Assembly: GCA_015075365.1 (NCBI GenBank)
Contig: JABTUN010000003.1
Location: 975,060-1,039,059, forward strand
Direction of reading: 5' to 3'
DNA: 64,000 bases
From: Verrucomicrobiaceae bacterium
GTDB taxonomy: Bacteria > Verrucomicrobiota > Verrucomicrobiia > Verrucomicrobiales > Verrucomicrobiaceae
Within the stretch, counting starts at the first letter, position 1; each line of letters starts with the position of its first letter. Both the position numbers and the translations under genes were made by a program. This document shows, piece by piece, positions 23,436-31,502 of this stretch. Under the pieces are notes generated by a model. That model made no database searches. It was not told where the DNA came from and saw only the letters and a program-made list of their open reading frames with translations.

Positions 23436-23540
23436 GACGTTTCAGGTTTCAAGTTCCATGTTTCAGGTTCTATACTGAATGTTCAAGGTGAGAAGTGAGA
23501 GGAGAGAAGTGAGAGGTTGAATGTTGAAAGTTCGATGTTG
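23436..23540. repeat. GTTTCAGG- and GAGAAGTGAG-type repeats
   Basis: Between the radical SAM start and the mlaE start lie GTTTCAGGTTTCAAGTTCC then CATGTTTCAGGTTC, followed by AGGTGAGAAGTGAGAGG, GAGAAGTGAGAGGTTGAATG and TTGAAAGTTCGATGTTGAAC. These are low-complexity, dispersed repeats related to those at 11.7 and 43.8 kb. The mlaE promoter must lie here too, but no boxes were recognised. Confidence 0.6.
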
Positions 23541-23599
23541 AACGTTTGGCGGGAGTCCGGGATTGCGCGGAGGGGGCGTGTGCGGCAGGGTGGGCACGC

Positions 23600-24376
23600 A
23601 TGTTGCAGGCGCTTGGCCGATATTCGATTTCTGTGGTCCGGGAGATGGGGGATTATGCCCTGTTCACGGGCGAGTCGTTTCGCGCGGTGCCCGGCGCGCG
23701 GCGGTTGATGCGCCGCGTGGTGCGCGCGGGACTGGAGCAGGGCGTGCGCTGCCTGCCGGTGATCTTGATCGTGGGCATGTTCACCGGGCTGGTGCTGGGG
23801 TTGCAGGGTTACTATGTATTGAACCGCTTTGGCTCTGAAACGCTGCTGGGGACGCTGGTGTCACTGAGCCTGATCCGGGAGCTGGGTCCTGTTCTCGCAG
23901 CCTTGATGCTGGTGGGGCAGGCGGGATCGGCGCTGGCGGCGGAACTGGGCATCCAGCGCAACAGCGAGCAGATCGCGGCGCTGGAGACGATGGGCGTGAG
24001 CAGCCACGGCTACCTGGTGACGCCGCGCCTGCTGGCGGCGCTGGTGGTGTTTCCGATGCAGACGGCGCTGTTTGTGACGATCGGTCTGTGGGGCGGCAGT
24101 CTGTCGGGATCGATGCTTCTGGGACTGGAGCCGGGCGTTTATTGGTCGGCGGTGGAGCGTGCGGTGGAGATGCCGGATGTGCGGGAGTGTTTTACCAAGG
24201 CGGTCGTGTTTGGCCTGCTGACGGTGAGCCTGTGCGCCTACCACGGCTTCAACGCGCACCGCAGCCGCGGGGCGACGGGCGCGCGCGCGGTGAGCGCGGC
24301 CACAACGCGTGCCGTGGTGCTTTCCAGCATCCTGGTGCTGGCGGCGGACTATGTGATCACCTCCTTCCTCGTGTGA
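23600..24376 (+). CDS. mlaE: Phospholipid ABC transporter permease MlaE
   Basis: MlaE is the inner-membrane permease of the Mla system that moves phospholipids between inner and outer membrane. The 258-residue protein (ATG at 23600; an 18-codon longer frame lacks family similarity) has the MlaE landmarks GLVLGLQGYYVLNRFG, SLIRELGPVLAALMLVGQAGSALAAE and LGIQRNSEQIAALETMGV, and five to six membrane helices. It is the first gene of mlaEFDCA, whose reading frames overlap or abut, so all five are probably one transcript. MlaB, the small STAS partner, is missing from the cluster. Confidence 0.95.
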   Translation: MLQALGRYSISVVREMGDYALFTGESFRAVPGARRLMRRVVRAGLEQGVRCLPVILIVGMFTGLVLGLQGYYVLNRFGSETLLGTLVSLSLIRELGPVLAALMLVGQAGSALAAELGIQRNSEQIAALETMGVSSHGYLVTPRLLAALVVFPMQTALFVTIGLWGGSLSGSMLLGLEPGVYWSAVERAVEMPDVRECFTKAVVFGLLTVSLCAYHGFNAHRSRGATGARAVSAATTRAVVLSSILVLAADYVITSFLV

Positions 24377-24380
24377 TGTG

Positions 24381-25190
24381 ATGAGCGCCTCCTCTGACAA
24401 CCTGCTCCTGCGAGTGGAAGGGCTGCAAAAGCGCTTCGGCGACAACGTGGTGCTGGCCGGCGCGGACCTCGCGGTGCCGCGTGGCAGTGTGGTGACGGTG
24501 ATGGGCCGCAGCGGCACGGGGAAATCGGTGCTGCTGAAGTGCCTGGCGAATGTGATCGCGCCGGATGCGGGCCGGATCTGGTTCGACGGACGTCTTCTGA
24601 GCGCGGATGATCCGAAGTCGCGGGCGGAGTTCCGTCAACGGTGCAGTTTTTTGTTTCAGAGCAACGCGTTGTTCGACTCCCTGACCGCGCTGGAGAATGT
24701 GGGGCTGCCACTGGAGCAGACCACGGATCTGAAGGACCGGGAAATCCGCGAGCGGGCGATGGAGGCGCTGCGGCAGCTCGAACTCGACGCGCATGCGGGC
24801 AGCTACCCGAGCCAGCTTTCCGGCGGCATGCAGAAGCGCCTGGCGCTGGCGCGCGCGATCGTGACGCGGCCGGAGCTGGTGCTGTTTGACGAGCCGACGG
24901 CCGGGCTCGACCCGCTGCGGCGCAACGCGGTGTTTTCGATGATCGCGAAATACCAGCGGCAGTTCAGCTTCACGGCGGTGATCGTGACGCACGACGTGCC
25001 GGAGGCGCTGGCGGCGAGCGACCGGCTGGCGCTGCTTGACAACGGGCGCATGTGCTTTGAAGGCACCAGCGCGGAGTTCGCGGCCTCCACCCAGGCGGTG
25101 GTGCGCGGATTCCGCGACAGCGCGGCGGCGCTGGCCGGGTCTCTTGCTGCAATCCGCCGGGGAGAGGACATTCATTCCGACGACGCATGA
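24381..25190 (+). CDS. mlaF: Phospholipid ABC transporter ATPase MlaF
   Basis: MlaF powers the Mla transporter. The 269-residue protein has Walker A MGRSGTGKS (about 41-49), signature LSGGMQKR, Walker B VLFDEPTAGLDP and the switch His in VIVTHDVPEA. A GTG at 24378 immediately before the ATG is an alternative start. It starts 4 bp after the mlaE stop and overlaps mlaD by ATGA, which supports tight coupling. Confidence 0.95.
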   Translation: MSASSDNLLLRVEGLQKRFGDNVVLAGADLAVPRGSVVTVMGRSGTGKSVLLKCLANVIAPDAGRIWFDGRLLSADDPKSRAEFRQRCSFLFQSNALFDSLTALENVGLPLEQTTDLKDREIRERAMEALRQLELDAHAGSYPSQLSGGMQKRLALARAIVTRPELVLFDEPTAGLDPLRRNAVFSMIAKYQRQFSFTAVIVTHDVPEALAASDRLALLDNGRMCFEGTSAEFAASTQAVVRGFRDSAAALAGSLAAIRRGEDIHSDDA

Positions 25191-25687
25191 AAAAATCCCA
25201 CATCGAAACCTTGGTCGGCCTGTTTGTCCTGCTCGGACTGGCGGCGGTGGCCTATCTGAGCGTGAAACTGGGCGGCGGCTCGCTGCTGAGCGGGGACACT
25301 TATGTGATCGAGGCGCGCTTTGACAACGCGGGCGGCCTGAACGCGGGCGGCAGCGTGCTGCTGGCCGGCGTGCCGGTGGGCCGGGTGGAGGGCATCCACG
25401 TGGACACGGGTGATTTCAGCGCGATCGCAACGCTGCGGGTCAATGCCAGCGTGAAGCTGCCGACGGACACGATGGCGTCGATCAAGACGACCGGTTTGAT
25501 CGGTGACAAATTTGTGGCGCTGGCCCCTGGCGCGGACGAGACGATGCTCAAGGAAGGTGAAAGGATCACCATGACAGAGTCCTCGGTCGATCTTGAGTCC
25601 TTGATTGGGAAGATGGCCTTTGGTAAGGTGGAAGACGATTCCACGGCACCACCCGCCGAAGTCGAACCCCTCAAACCCGTTCCATGA
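25187..25687 (+). CDS. mlaD: Phospholipid-binding MCE protein MlaD
   Basis: MlaD is the membrane-anchored MCE-domain ring of the Mla complex. The 166-residue protein has one N-terminal helix (TLVGLFVLLGLAAVAYL) and a single MCE domain, with ARFDNAGGLNAGGSVLLAGV as the first strand pair and IKTTGLIGDKFVALAPG near its end. It overlaps mlaF and mlaC, each by 4 bp. The tail after about residue 130 is short, as in E. coli MlaD. Confidence 0.93.
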   Translation: MKKSHIETLVGLFVLLGLAAVAYLSVKLGGGSLLSGDTYVIEARFDNAGGLNAGGSVLLAGVPVGRVEGIHVDTGDFSAIATLRVNASVKLPTDTMASIKTTGLIGDKFVALAPGADETMLKEGERITMTESSVDLESLIGKMAFGKVEDDSTAPPAEVEPLKPVP

Positions 25688-26280
25688 TCTCCACGCGCTT
25701 GTTTTTGACCCTCTCCACCGGGTTTGTCATGCTGACCACGGGCCTGCCGCCCCTGCAGGCCAATCCGGCGGAGGCCCAGGCGCGGCTGAAGGGCGCGGTG
25801 GAGGAGGTGCTGCGTGTGGCGGACCGCGCGCCGAGCAAGGCCGCGCTGCCGAACCTGGTGCGCCCCGTGCTCAACAAGCACATCAGCTTTTCCACGATGA
25901 CACGCCGCGCGGTGGGGCCGGGCTGGAGCAAGTTTTCCGCCGCCCAGCAGGCGCAGGCGGTGCAGCTCTTCTCCCAACTCATCGTGCGCACCTACAGTGA
26001 CAAATTCACGCCGGGAGAGCACCCGGTCATCACCTACAAGGCGGCGGTCACGCCCGCGGCCGGGCGCGTGGATGTGCCCACGAGCATGGTTTACAAGGGC
26101 AGCCGCTACGCGGTGATCTACCGCATGGAGCAGGCGGAGGGCTGGAAGATCACCGATGTGGTGATCGAAGGCGTCAGCATGGTGGCCAACTACCGCACGC
26201 AGCTCGGCGCGCAGTACAACAAGGGCGGCGCGCAAGCCGTCATCAACTCGCTCAACCAGTCCGTCTCCCGCCCCAAATGA
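25684..26280 (+). CDS. mlaC: Phospholipid-binding protein MlaC
   Basis: MlaC is the soluble periplasmic lipid carrier. The 198-residue protein has a signal peptide (residues 1-22, ending near LQANPA). The tolerance-protein core includes NLVRPVLNKHISFSTMTRRA, VGPGWSKFSAAQQAQAVQLF and GWKITDVVIEGVSMVANYR, which match the Ttg2D/MlaC family. Overlap with mlaD and mlaA is 4 bp on each side. Confidence 0.93.
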   Translation: MISTRLFLTLSTGFVMLTTGLPPLQANPAEAQARLKGAVEEVLRVADRAPSKAALPNLVRPVLNKHISFSTMTRRAVGPGWSKFSAAQQAQAVQLFSQLIVRTYSDKFTPGEHPVITYKAAVTPAAGRVDVPTSMVYKGSRYAVIYRMEQAEGWKITDVVIEGVSMVANYRTQLGAQYNKGGAQAVINSLNQSVSRPK

Positions 26281-27089
26281 AAACCGCGCCGCTTTTCTTC
26301 CGCATGCTGCTGCTGGCCGCTGCCCCGCTGCTGACGGACTGTTCCCTGGTGAAACAGGCTCCTTTGGCCGCCGCAGATCTGGCCACCACCGGCACATCCA
26401 CCGAAAAGCCGCTGACCACAGGCTCCCAGACCGACGAACTCGATGATTACAGCGAGGTGAGCGTGGGAGATCCGCTTGAAGGCTTCAATCGCGCGACCTT
26501 CAAGATGAACGACGCGCTCTACACCGTGTTCTTCCGCCCCGTCTCGAAGGGATACGAGTTCATTTTCCCGAAGCCGCTGCGCAGCAGCCTCGACAACGCC
26601 TTTGAAAACGCCCGGTATCCGGTGCGCTTTGTGAACAGCACGCTGCAAGGCAAATTCAAACGCGCCGGAAGGGAGACGGGCAAGTTCTTCGTCAACACGA
26701 TCTTCGGCCTCGGCGGTTTGTTCAAGACCTCCGACAAGATCCCTGACCTGACGGATGTGCCGGCTGAGGACACCGGGCAGACCCTGGCGACGTGGCACAT
26801 CCCGCATGGCCCTTATCTGGTGCTGCCATTTTTTGGCCCCTGCACGCTGCGGGAAACGGCGGGCATGGCCGGCGACTACGCGCTCAATCCCGTGAACTGG
26901 GGCCTCTTCTGGCGCAAGGGAGGCGATTGGACGCGTGATTGGACAGCGATCCCGCCCGCTGCCAACACGGTGCGCTCTTTGCCAGACCAGCTCGCCAAGT
27001 ACGATGCCGCCATCGAAAACTCCGTCGATCCATACATCTCCGCACGCAGCACCTACATTCAGAACCGGAACGCGGCTGCTAACGAGTAA
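26277..27089 (+). CDS. mlaA: Outer-membrane lipid-asymmetry protein MlaA
   Basis: MlaA (VacJ) sits in the outer membrane and delivers misplaced phospholipid to MlaC. The 270-residue protein carries the family motif DPLEGFNRATFKMNDALY and the GGLFKTSDKIPDLTDVPAED and GPYLVLPFFGPCTLRE segments. A signal segment ending LLTDCSLV precedes it; the lipobox has Asp before the Cys, which is unusual, so lipidation is uncertain. It closes the mla operon. Confidence 0.9.
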   Translation: MKTAPLFFRMLLLAAAPLLTDCSLVKQAPLAAADLATTGTSTEKPLTTGSQTDELDDYSEVSVGDPLEGFNRATFKMNDALYTVFFRPVSKGYEFIFPKPLRSSLDNAFENARYPVRFVNSTLQGKFKRAGRETGKFFVNTIFGLGGLFKTSDKIPDLTDVPAEDTGQTLATWHIPHGPYLVLPFFGPCTLRETAGMAGDYALNPVNWGLFWRKGGDWTRDWTAIPPAANTVRSLPDQLAKYDAAIENSVDPYISARSTYIQNRNAAANE

Positions 27090-27403
27090 GTGAGATTCAG
27101 GAAGGCAGACCAGCCGCCGGAATGATCTGGCAACAGAGCGAACTCGCGAAAGCAGTCTTGGACTGCGCCGGACCTCTGACGCTTTTCTGCGTTGGGTGGC
27201 CTACGCAGAGCCCCGGAACCGACTGAAGCCTGAACCACAAACACAATGCCGCTTTCGAGCGGCTGAAGGCCTGCAAAGCTCCCAAGGGGCACGAATGAAG
27301 GCCCAAAAGACTCTGAATTGTAAAAAATTCAGGCCAGTTGAATATTTATTGTTGCAATATTTTCCATAATTTGCAAAATAGCAGTGCAATTCGCACAAAA
27401 ATC
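27090..27403. other. Intergenic region with hairpins and AT-rich promoter segment
   Basis: The first part holds several small hairpins (GCAGTC-TT-GGACTGC, CTGCGT...ACGCAG, and GCCGCT-TTCG-AGCGGC at 27248-27263) typical of repeated intergenic elements. From about 27311 the sequence becomes markedly AT-rich, with TTGCAA at 27352 and AAAATA 17 bp later as possible promoter boxes for the P-loop gene. Confidence 0.5.
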
Positions 27404-28147
27404 ATGAAAAAGCTGATTCTCATCCAAAACGACTATCCGGGCACCGGAAAGAGCACCCTCTCTCTCTGCCTGCAACGCTACCTCAATGAGTATGGTGTCG
27501 AACACCGCCTCCTCCACCTCGCCGAAGAAGGTGCCACGCCGACACCCGGTGCCACCCCACTAGAGGCGGACTCACTCACCCCCCGCCAGTTCCTGGCGAG
27601 CGTGGACTCAGCCCCGATCACCATTGTCGAAGTCGCCAGCGGCCTCGGCGAGTACTTCAACCAGTTCTACCAGTCCAGCGAGCTCGACACCATTCTCTAC
27701 GAAGCGGGTGTCGCGGTCACCGTGGTGCTGCCCGTCACGGCTGACCGTGAGAGTTTCGACAGCGTCACCCAAGCGGCTGAGGTCTATTCGGACAATGCCG
27801 AGTACCTCATCGCCCACCTGGTGACGAGCAGCTATGATGAGGACGACAAGATCTGGGACACCAGCTACGCCGCCCGTGTGATGGACATGTTCGAGGCGGT
27901 GGAACTGCATATTCCTGAGATCACCTTCCATCTTGAACTCAGCCTGGCGCACCTGGATCTGGACGGCGCGCTCCAGGCCCCCAATGCCGAGGAACTGCTC
28001 GGCAAGGAGTACACCAAATGGAACCGCCGCGTCATGGGTCAGGTGGACAGTGCGCGCCTGTATCTGTTCGGCGATGCCTTCCGGCCCACGATCATGCCAA
28101 AGTCCGCGCGCCCCGCCCGCAAGTCCCGCGCGAAGGCGGCTTGTTGA
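27404..28147 (+). CDS. P-loop NTPase-like protein
   Basis: The 247-residue product starts MKKLILIQNDYPGTGKST, a P-loop with an unusual Asp at the first position of Walker A, followed by the ParA/MinD-like alternation of strands and helices (ITIVEVASGLGEYF, VTVVLPVTADRESF). A role in partitioning, kinase chemistry or regulation cannot be chosen from sequence. The C-terminus is basic (SARPARKSRAKAAC). It is preceded by an AT-rich region and followed by a very strong terminator, so it is its own transcription unit. Confidence 0.7.
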   Translation: MKKLILIQNDYPGTGKSTLSLCLQRYLNEYGVEHRLLHLAEEGATPTPGATPLEADSLTPRQFLASVDSAPITIVEVASGLGEYFNQFYQSSELDTILYEAGVAVTVVLPVTADRESFDSVTQAAEVYSDNAEYLIAHLVTSSYDEDDKIWDTSYAARVMDMFEAVELHIPEITFHLELSLAHLDLDGALQAPNAEELLGKEYTKWNRRVMGQVDSARLYLFGDAFRPTIMPKSARPARKSRAKAAC

Positions 28148-28176
28148 TCCCACCTTCAGCCTTGTCCTCTGAAAAG

Positions 28177-28229
28177 CAGCGCAGGAAGCACACGGTCTGA
28201 TGGGGCCGGCGCTTCCTGCGCTGTTTTTT
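28177..28229 (+). terminator. Rho-independent terminator
   Basis: A perfect 13-bp stem (CAGCGCAGGAAGC at 28177-28189 with GCTTCCTGCGCTG at 28211-28223) is followed by six T. It lies 30 bp after the P-loop gene stop. Confidence 0.92.
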
Positions 28230-28334
28230 GGCCGCAACAAGCCGCCCCGGTGGTCGTTCGCATGACGTGATGCCCGCGATTGCTGGAGAACACGCCGGCG
28301 CACGGACGTATTGAGCCTGTTCTCCCCTTCCCCG

Positions 28335-29252
28335 ATGCCCGCCGCCGCTCCATTTCTCGATCCCACCGCGCTCATGCGCATCAAGTCGCTCGAACTGCGC
28401 GCCAAGGTGGTGGTGGAAGGATTGTGGAAGGGCATGCACCGCAGCCCGTATCATGGTTTTTCCGTCGAGTTCAGCGAGTATCGCGCCTATGTGCAGGGGG
28501 ATGACCCGCGCCACATCGACTGGAAGGTGCTGGCGCGCAGCGACCGCACATTCATCAAAAAGTTTGAGGATGAGACAAACCTGCGCTGCCAGTTGGTGAT
28601 CGACCACAGCAAGTCGATGGGCTTTGGCTCCCAGGGCCACACCAAGGCGGACTATGCGGCCACGCTGGCGGCCACGCTGGCCACCTTCCTCATGAAACAG
28701 GGCGATGCCGCCGGACTGACGACGTTCGCGGACGGGATTGAGGAGCATATCCCGCCGCGCAACCGCCCCGGTCATCTGCGCCGGATCATCACAGAGCTGG
28801 AGCGCCCGGCGAAGGCCGCCGGCACGGCGCTTGATCTCTCCGTGGGGCAACTGGCCGACCTGCTGCGCAAGCGCGGCATGATCTGCCTCATCACCGACCT
28901 GCTGGCTCCGATCGGGCATCTGGAGAAGCAACTGGCCCTGCTGGGCGCGATGGGGCATGACCTGGTGATCTTCCACCTCATGGACCGCGCGGAGATTGAC
29001 TTTCGCTTCGAGAAATCCGCCCACTTCCGTGATCTGGAAAGCGGCGCTGAAAGGTTCATCGACCCGCAACTCGCGCGCGAGACCTACCTTAAGCGCCTGC
29101 GGGAGCACCAGCAGGCGGTCCAGGCCACCTGCGACCGCCACAACGTGGAGTACCATTTTTGCCCCACGGACCGGCCGTTGGAGGAGGTGCTGTTTGATTT
29201 TCTCAGTGCCCGCCAGCACCGCAAGGCCGCCAGGGCACGGGCAGCGGCGTGA
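28335..29252 (+). CDS. DUF58 family protein
   Basis: This 305-residue protein has the DUF58 signature GDDPRHIDWKVLARSD and a VWA-like MIDAS pattern in VIDHSKSMGFG (Asp-x-Ser-x-Ser-like). DUF58 proteins in MoxR-type operons act with AAA ATPases and membrane VWA proteins, but no moxR gene is adjacent here. Start choice is between the ATG at 28335 and a TTG at 28311. Its 3' end is 6 bp from the convergent methyltransferase gene. Confidence 0.85.
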   Translation: MPAAAPFLDPTALMRIKSLELRAKVVVEGLWKGMHRSPYHGFSVEFSEYRAYVQGDDPRHIDWKVLARSDRTFIKKFEDETNLRCQLVIDHSKSMGFGSQGHTKADYAATLAATLATFLMKQGDAAGLTTFADGIEEHIPPRNRPGHLRRIITELERPAKAAGTALDLSVGQLADLLRKRGMICLITDLLAPIGHLEKQLALLGAMGHDLVIFHLMDRAEIDFRFEKSAHFRDLESGAERFIDPQLARETYLKRLREHQQAVQATCDRHNVEYHFCPTDRPLEEVLFDFLSARQHRKAARARAAA

Positions 29253-29258
29253 GCACAG

Positions 29259-30083
29259 TCAGAGCCGCCGCCACAGCAGTGCGAGAAACAACGGAAACTC
29301 CTTCCGCGCCCGGTTCTCCGCCCGTGCGCGCGGCCCAGGCTGGCTCTCCTTGTGTGAATGCCATTCCTCGATGCCTGCAAGGACCAGCCCGCTGGCAAAA
29401 CCCGCGCGCGTCAGCCCCTCCAGACTGCGGTGAAAGGAGACGGTGCTCTCGCTGTCGTGCTTCCCCGGATGCATCACGATGGGGATGCTCAATTCGCTAC
29501 TGTAGGCGTCCACCCGGCGGTACTGGATCTTTCTCCCGTCCTCGAAGCCCCAGGCGGACTGGCGCGGGATGCGGAAGGCGGGGTGGTTCACCACCCACAG
29601 CATACGCCCGCCGGGCTTCAGCACGCGAGATGCGGCAGCAGTCACGTCCGCCAGCTTCTCCATGTTTTGCACACACAGGATGGCGGACATGGCATCAAAC
29701 TCGCCCAGGTCCGCGATGTGCGCCGCGTCGCGCGCGAGATAGCGCACCGGTGGCTTCACGGGATAAGTCCTGGCCTTTTGGATGAGCGTGGGAGACGCGT
29801 CCACCCCCGTCACCGCGGCGCCCTTCTGCGCCAGCGCTCGGCAGAAGACCCCCTGGCCGCATCCGAGATCAAGCACGCGTTCCCCCTTCTGGACATCCAG
29901 CATCCGCAAGGCTCCCGGAATGACGACAGCCTGGTAGAGCTCCGATCCGCGCTCGCCGATGATGCGGTCGTACCAGTCCGCGGACTTTTCCCAGGAGGTG
30001 CGGTGCTCTCGCAGTCCACCACCGTCGGGCTGGCGTGGCTCGCGCGGCGGCTTGGGCGGGAAAGGACGGCGTTTGGGGAACAT
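29259..30083 (-). CDS. Class I SAM-dependent methyltransferase
   Basis: The 274-residue enzyme (ATG at 30083) has motif I VLDLGCGQGVFCRAL, the acidic end of strand 2 in VTGVDASPTLIQKAR, and a post-motif FDAMSAILCVQNME. The substrate is not identifiable; ubiquinone/small-molecule type methyltransferases look most similar. A Pro/Arg-rich basic N-terminus (KRRPFPPKPPREPRQPDGG) is unusual. It is upstream-neighboured by a CAP-domain lipoprotein gene on the same strand. Confidence 0.85.
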   Translation of the reverse strand: MFPKRRPFPPKPPREPRQPDGGGLREHRTSWEKSADWYDRIIGERGSELYQAVVIPGALRMLDVQKGERVLDLGCGQGVFCRALAQKGAAVTGVDASPTLIQKARTYPVKPPVRYLARDAAHIADLGEFDAMSAILCVQNMEKLADVTAAASRVLKPGGRMLWVVNHPAFRIPRQSAWGFEDGRKIQYRRVDAYSSELSIPIVMHPGKHDSESTVSFHRSLEGLTRAGFASGLVLAGIEEWHSHKESQPGPRARAENRARKEFPLFLALLWRRL

Positions 30084-30137
30084 GCGGGGCGTGGACGGGC
30101 TTACGCGCTTTTCCCCGGCGGCGCAAGCTGCCACACC

Positions 30138-30695
30138 TCACGGCCGTTGGCCGATCACATTGCCCGCCGGGGCATAGTTGGCGACGACGTAGGTGTTGCG
30201 GCCAATCCGGGCGATGCCGTAGCCAACCTCCGTCGTGCTGCTCCAGATCATCTGCGTGTAGTGGCCCACACGGGAGAAATTGGACGTGCTGATCACGCCC
30301 CCGTCATAGTCCGCGCGCTCCTCCAGCCACATGCGCGCGGCGGTGGCGGCGTTCACACCGGTGCCGTAGGCCAGATTTTCACCGTGACCATGACCAGAGC
30401 GGTGCTGCAAGCGGTCCCGGCGCGCCAGCTCATCCGCCCACTCCTGGGCAAAGGCCGCCAGTTCGTCGGACCAGGCCAGAGGCGGTGCCCCGACGGCCGC
30501 GCGCGCCTCGTTGTGGACCCGCATGAACTCCCCCCGGTCGGAAGCGGACACCAGGGGACCGGAATCGGCGGTGAAACCGCCGGGCGCCGGACCGAAATCC
30601 GCGGCAGGCGGCGGACCGGCGGGCACGGGAATGGTGAGACAGCCGGTGAGCAGCGTGACACTGACGGCCAGGGTGAGGAGGGAGCATGTTTTCAT
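30138..30695 (-). CDS. CAP (SCP/PR1) domain lipoprotein
   Basis: This 185-residue lipoprotein has a lipobox LLTGC (Cys19) and a C-terminal CAP domain. The hallmarks are VHNEARAAVGAPPLAWSDEL, the SGHGHGENLAYGTG motif and the CAP-specific RVGHYTQMIWSSTTEVGYGIA stretch. CAP domains are extracytoplasmic and of mixed function in bacteria. It precedes the methyltransferase gene by 55 bp on the same strand and follows the L,D-transpeptidase gene. Confidence 0.88.
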   Translation of the reverse strand: MKTCSLLTLAVSVTLLTGCLTIPVPAGPPPAADFGPAPGGFTADSGPLVSASDRGEFMRVHNEARAAVGAPPLAWSDELAAFAQEWADELARRDRLQHRSGHGHGENLAYGTGVNAATAARMWLEERADYDGGVISTSNFSRVGHYTQMIWSSTTEVGYGIARIGRNTYVVANYAPAGNVIGQRP

Positions 30696-30756
30696 ATCGC
30701 GGGGAGGGTAACAGGGTGGAAGGACTTTGGGACAGGCTTTTTTGGCTGAGAGTGAT

Positions 30757-31338
30757 TCAATCCGCCTCGGCGGTCATCGAGCGGCGGCCCAGGCTGCCCT
30801 GCGTGATGACGACCTGCGTGCCGACCGGAATCTCGCCAAACGCGGCGATCACGTCCTGCATGCCCATGCGGATGCAGCCGTAGCTGGCCGGACGACCCAG
30901 GTTCCGTTCCTCCGGCGTGCCGTGGATGTAAATCAGGCGGTTCTGCGTATTGGCATTGGTCTTTTCACGACCGCTCAGCCACAGAATGCGGGAGACGACC
31001 GGATCACGGCCCGGGGCGTTCGGGGCCAGCACTTCGCCATTCCAGGCGCGGCCCTTGAGCACGGCACCGGCGGGAAGGCCCTCGCCGATCTTGCTGACGA
31101 TCTGGTGGCGGCCCAGCGGTGTCTGGTAGCTGCCGGGAGCGCTGCCGAGGCCAAATTTCGAGGTGGAGATCTTGTACTTTTTCTTCAGCTCGCCGCCTTC
31201 ATAGAGGCCCATGCGCTGGTCTTTGACACTGACGACCACGACATCAGGTTTCGTGACCTTGCCGGTGGTGCATTGGCTCAGGAGCGTGGCGGCGAGGAGG
31301 GCGCTGCTGAGGCGGAGGAGGGAGGAGATCGTTTTCAT
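30757..31338 (-). CDS. L,D-transpeptidase (YkuD) lipoprotein
   Basis: This cell-wall enzyme cross-links peptidoglycan through L,D-bonds or attaches proteins to it. The 193-residue lipoprotein has lipobox LLSQC (Cys23), and the YkuD core SVKDQRMGLYEGGELKKKY leads to the catalytic motif HGTPEERN...SYGCIRM, with His139 and Cys155. Length and domain order are typical. It is upstream of the CAP lipoprotein gene in the same direction. Confidence 0.93.
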   Translation of the reverse strand: MKTISSLLRLSSALLAATLLSQCTTGKVTKPDVVVVSVKDQRMGLYEGGELKKKYKISTSKFGLGSAPGSYQTPLGRHQIVSKIGEGLPAGAVLKGRAWNGEVLAPNAPGRDPVVSRILWLSGREKTNANTQNRLIYIHGTPEERNLGRPASYGCIRMGMQDVIAAFGEIPVGTQVVITQGSLGRRSMTAEAD

Positions 31339-31502
31339 GGCGGTGAGAGTGGCTTTCAGGGGCTGGATGCAGCCAGGGGCGGAACTTGTGAAAAAAGTTC
31401 TCCTCCCCGCGATTTTCCGGCCCGTGCCTCCTCCTCCGCGTTGTTTTCCGCCCTCCAGCCCCCCTCGTAATCTCCCGTTCCCGGCCCTGGGCGTGTGATT
31501 GA

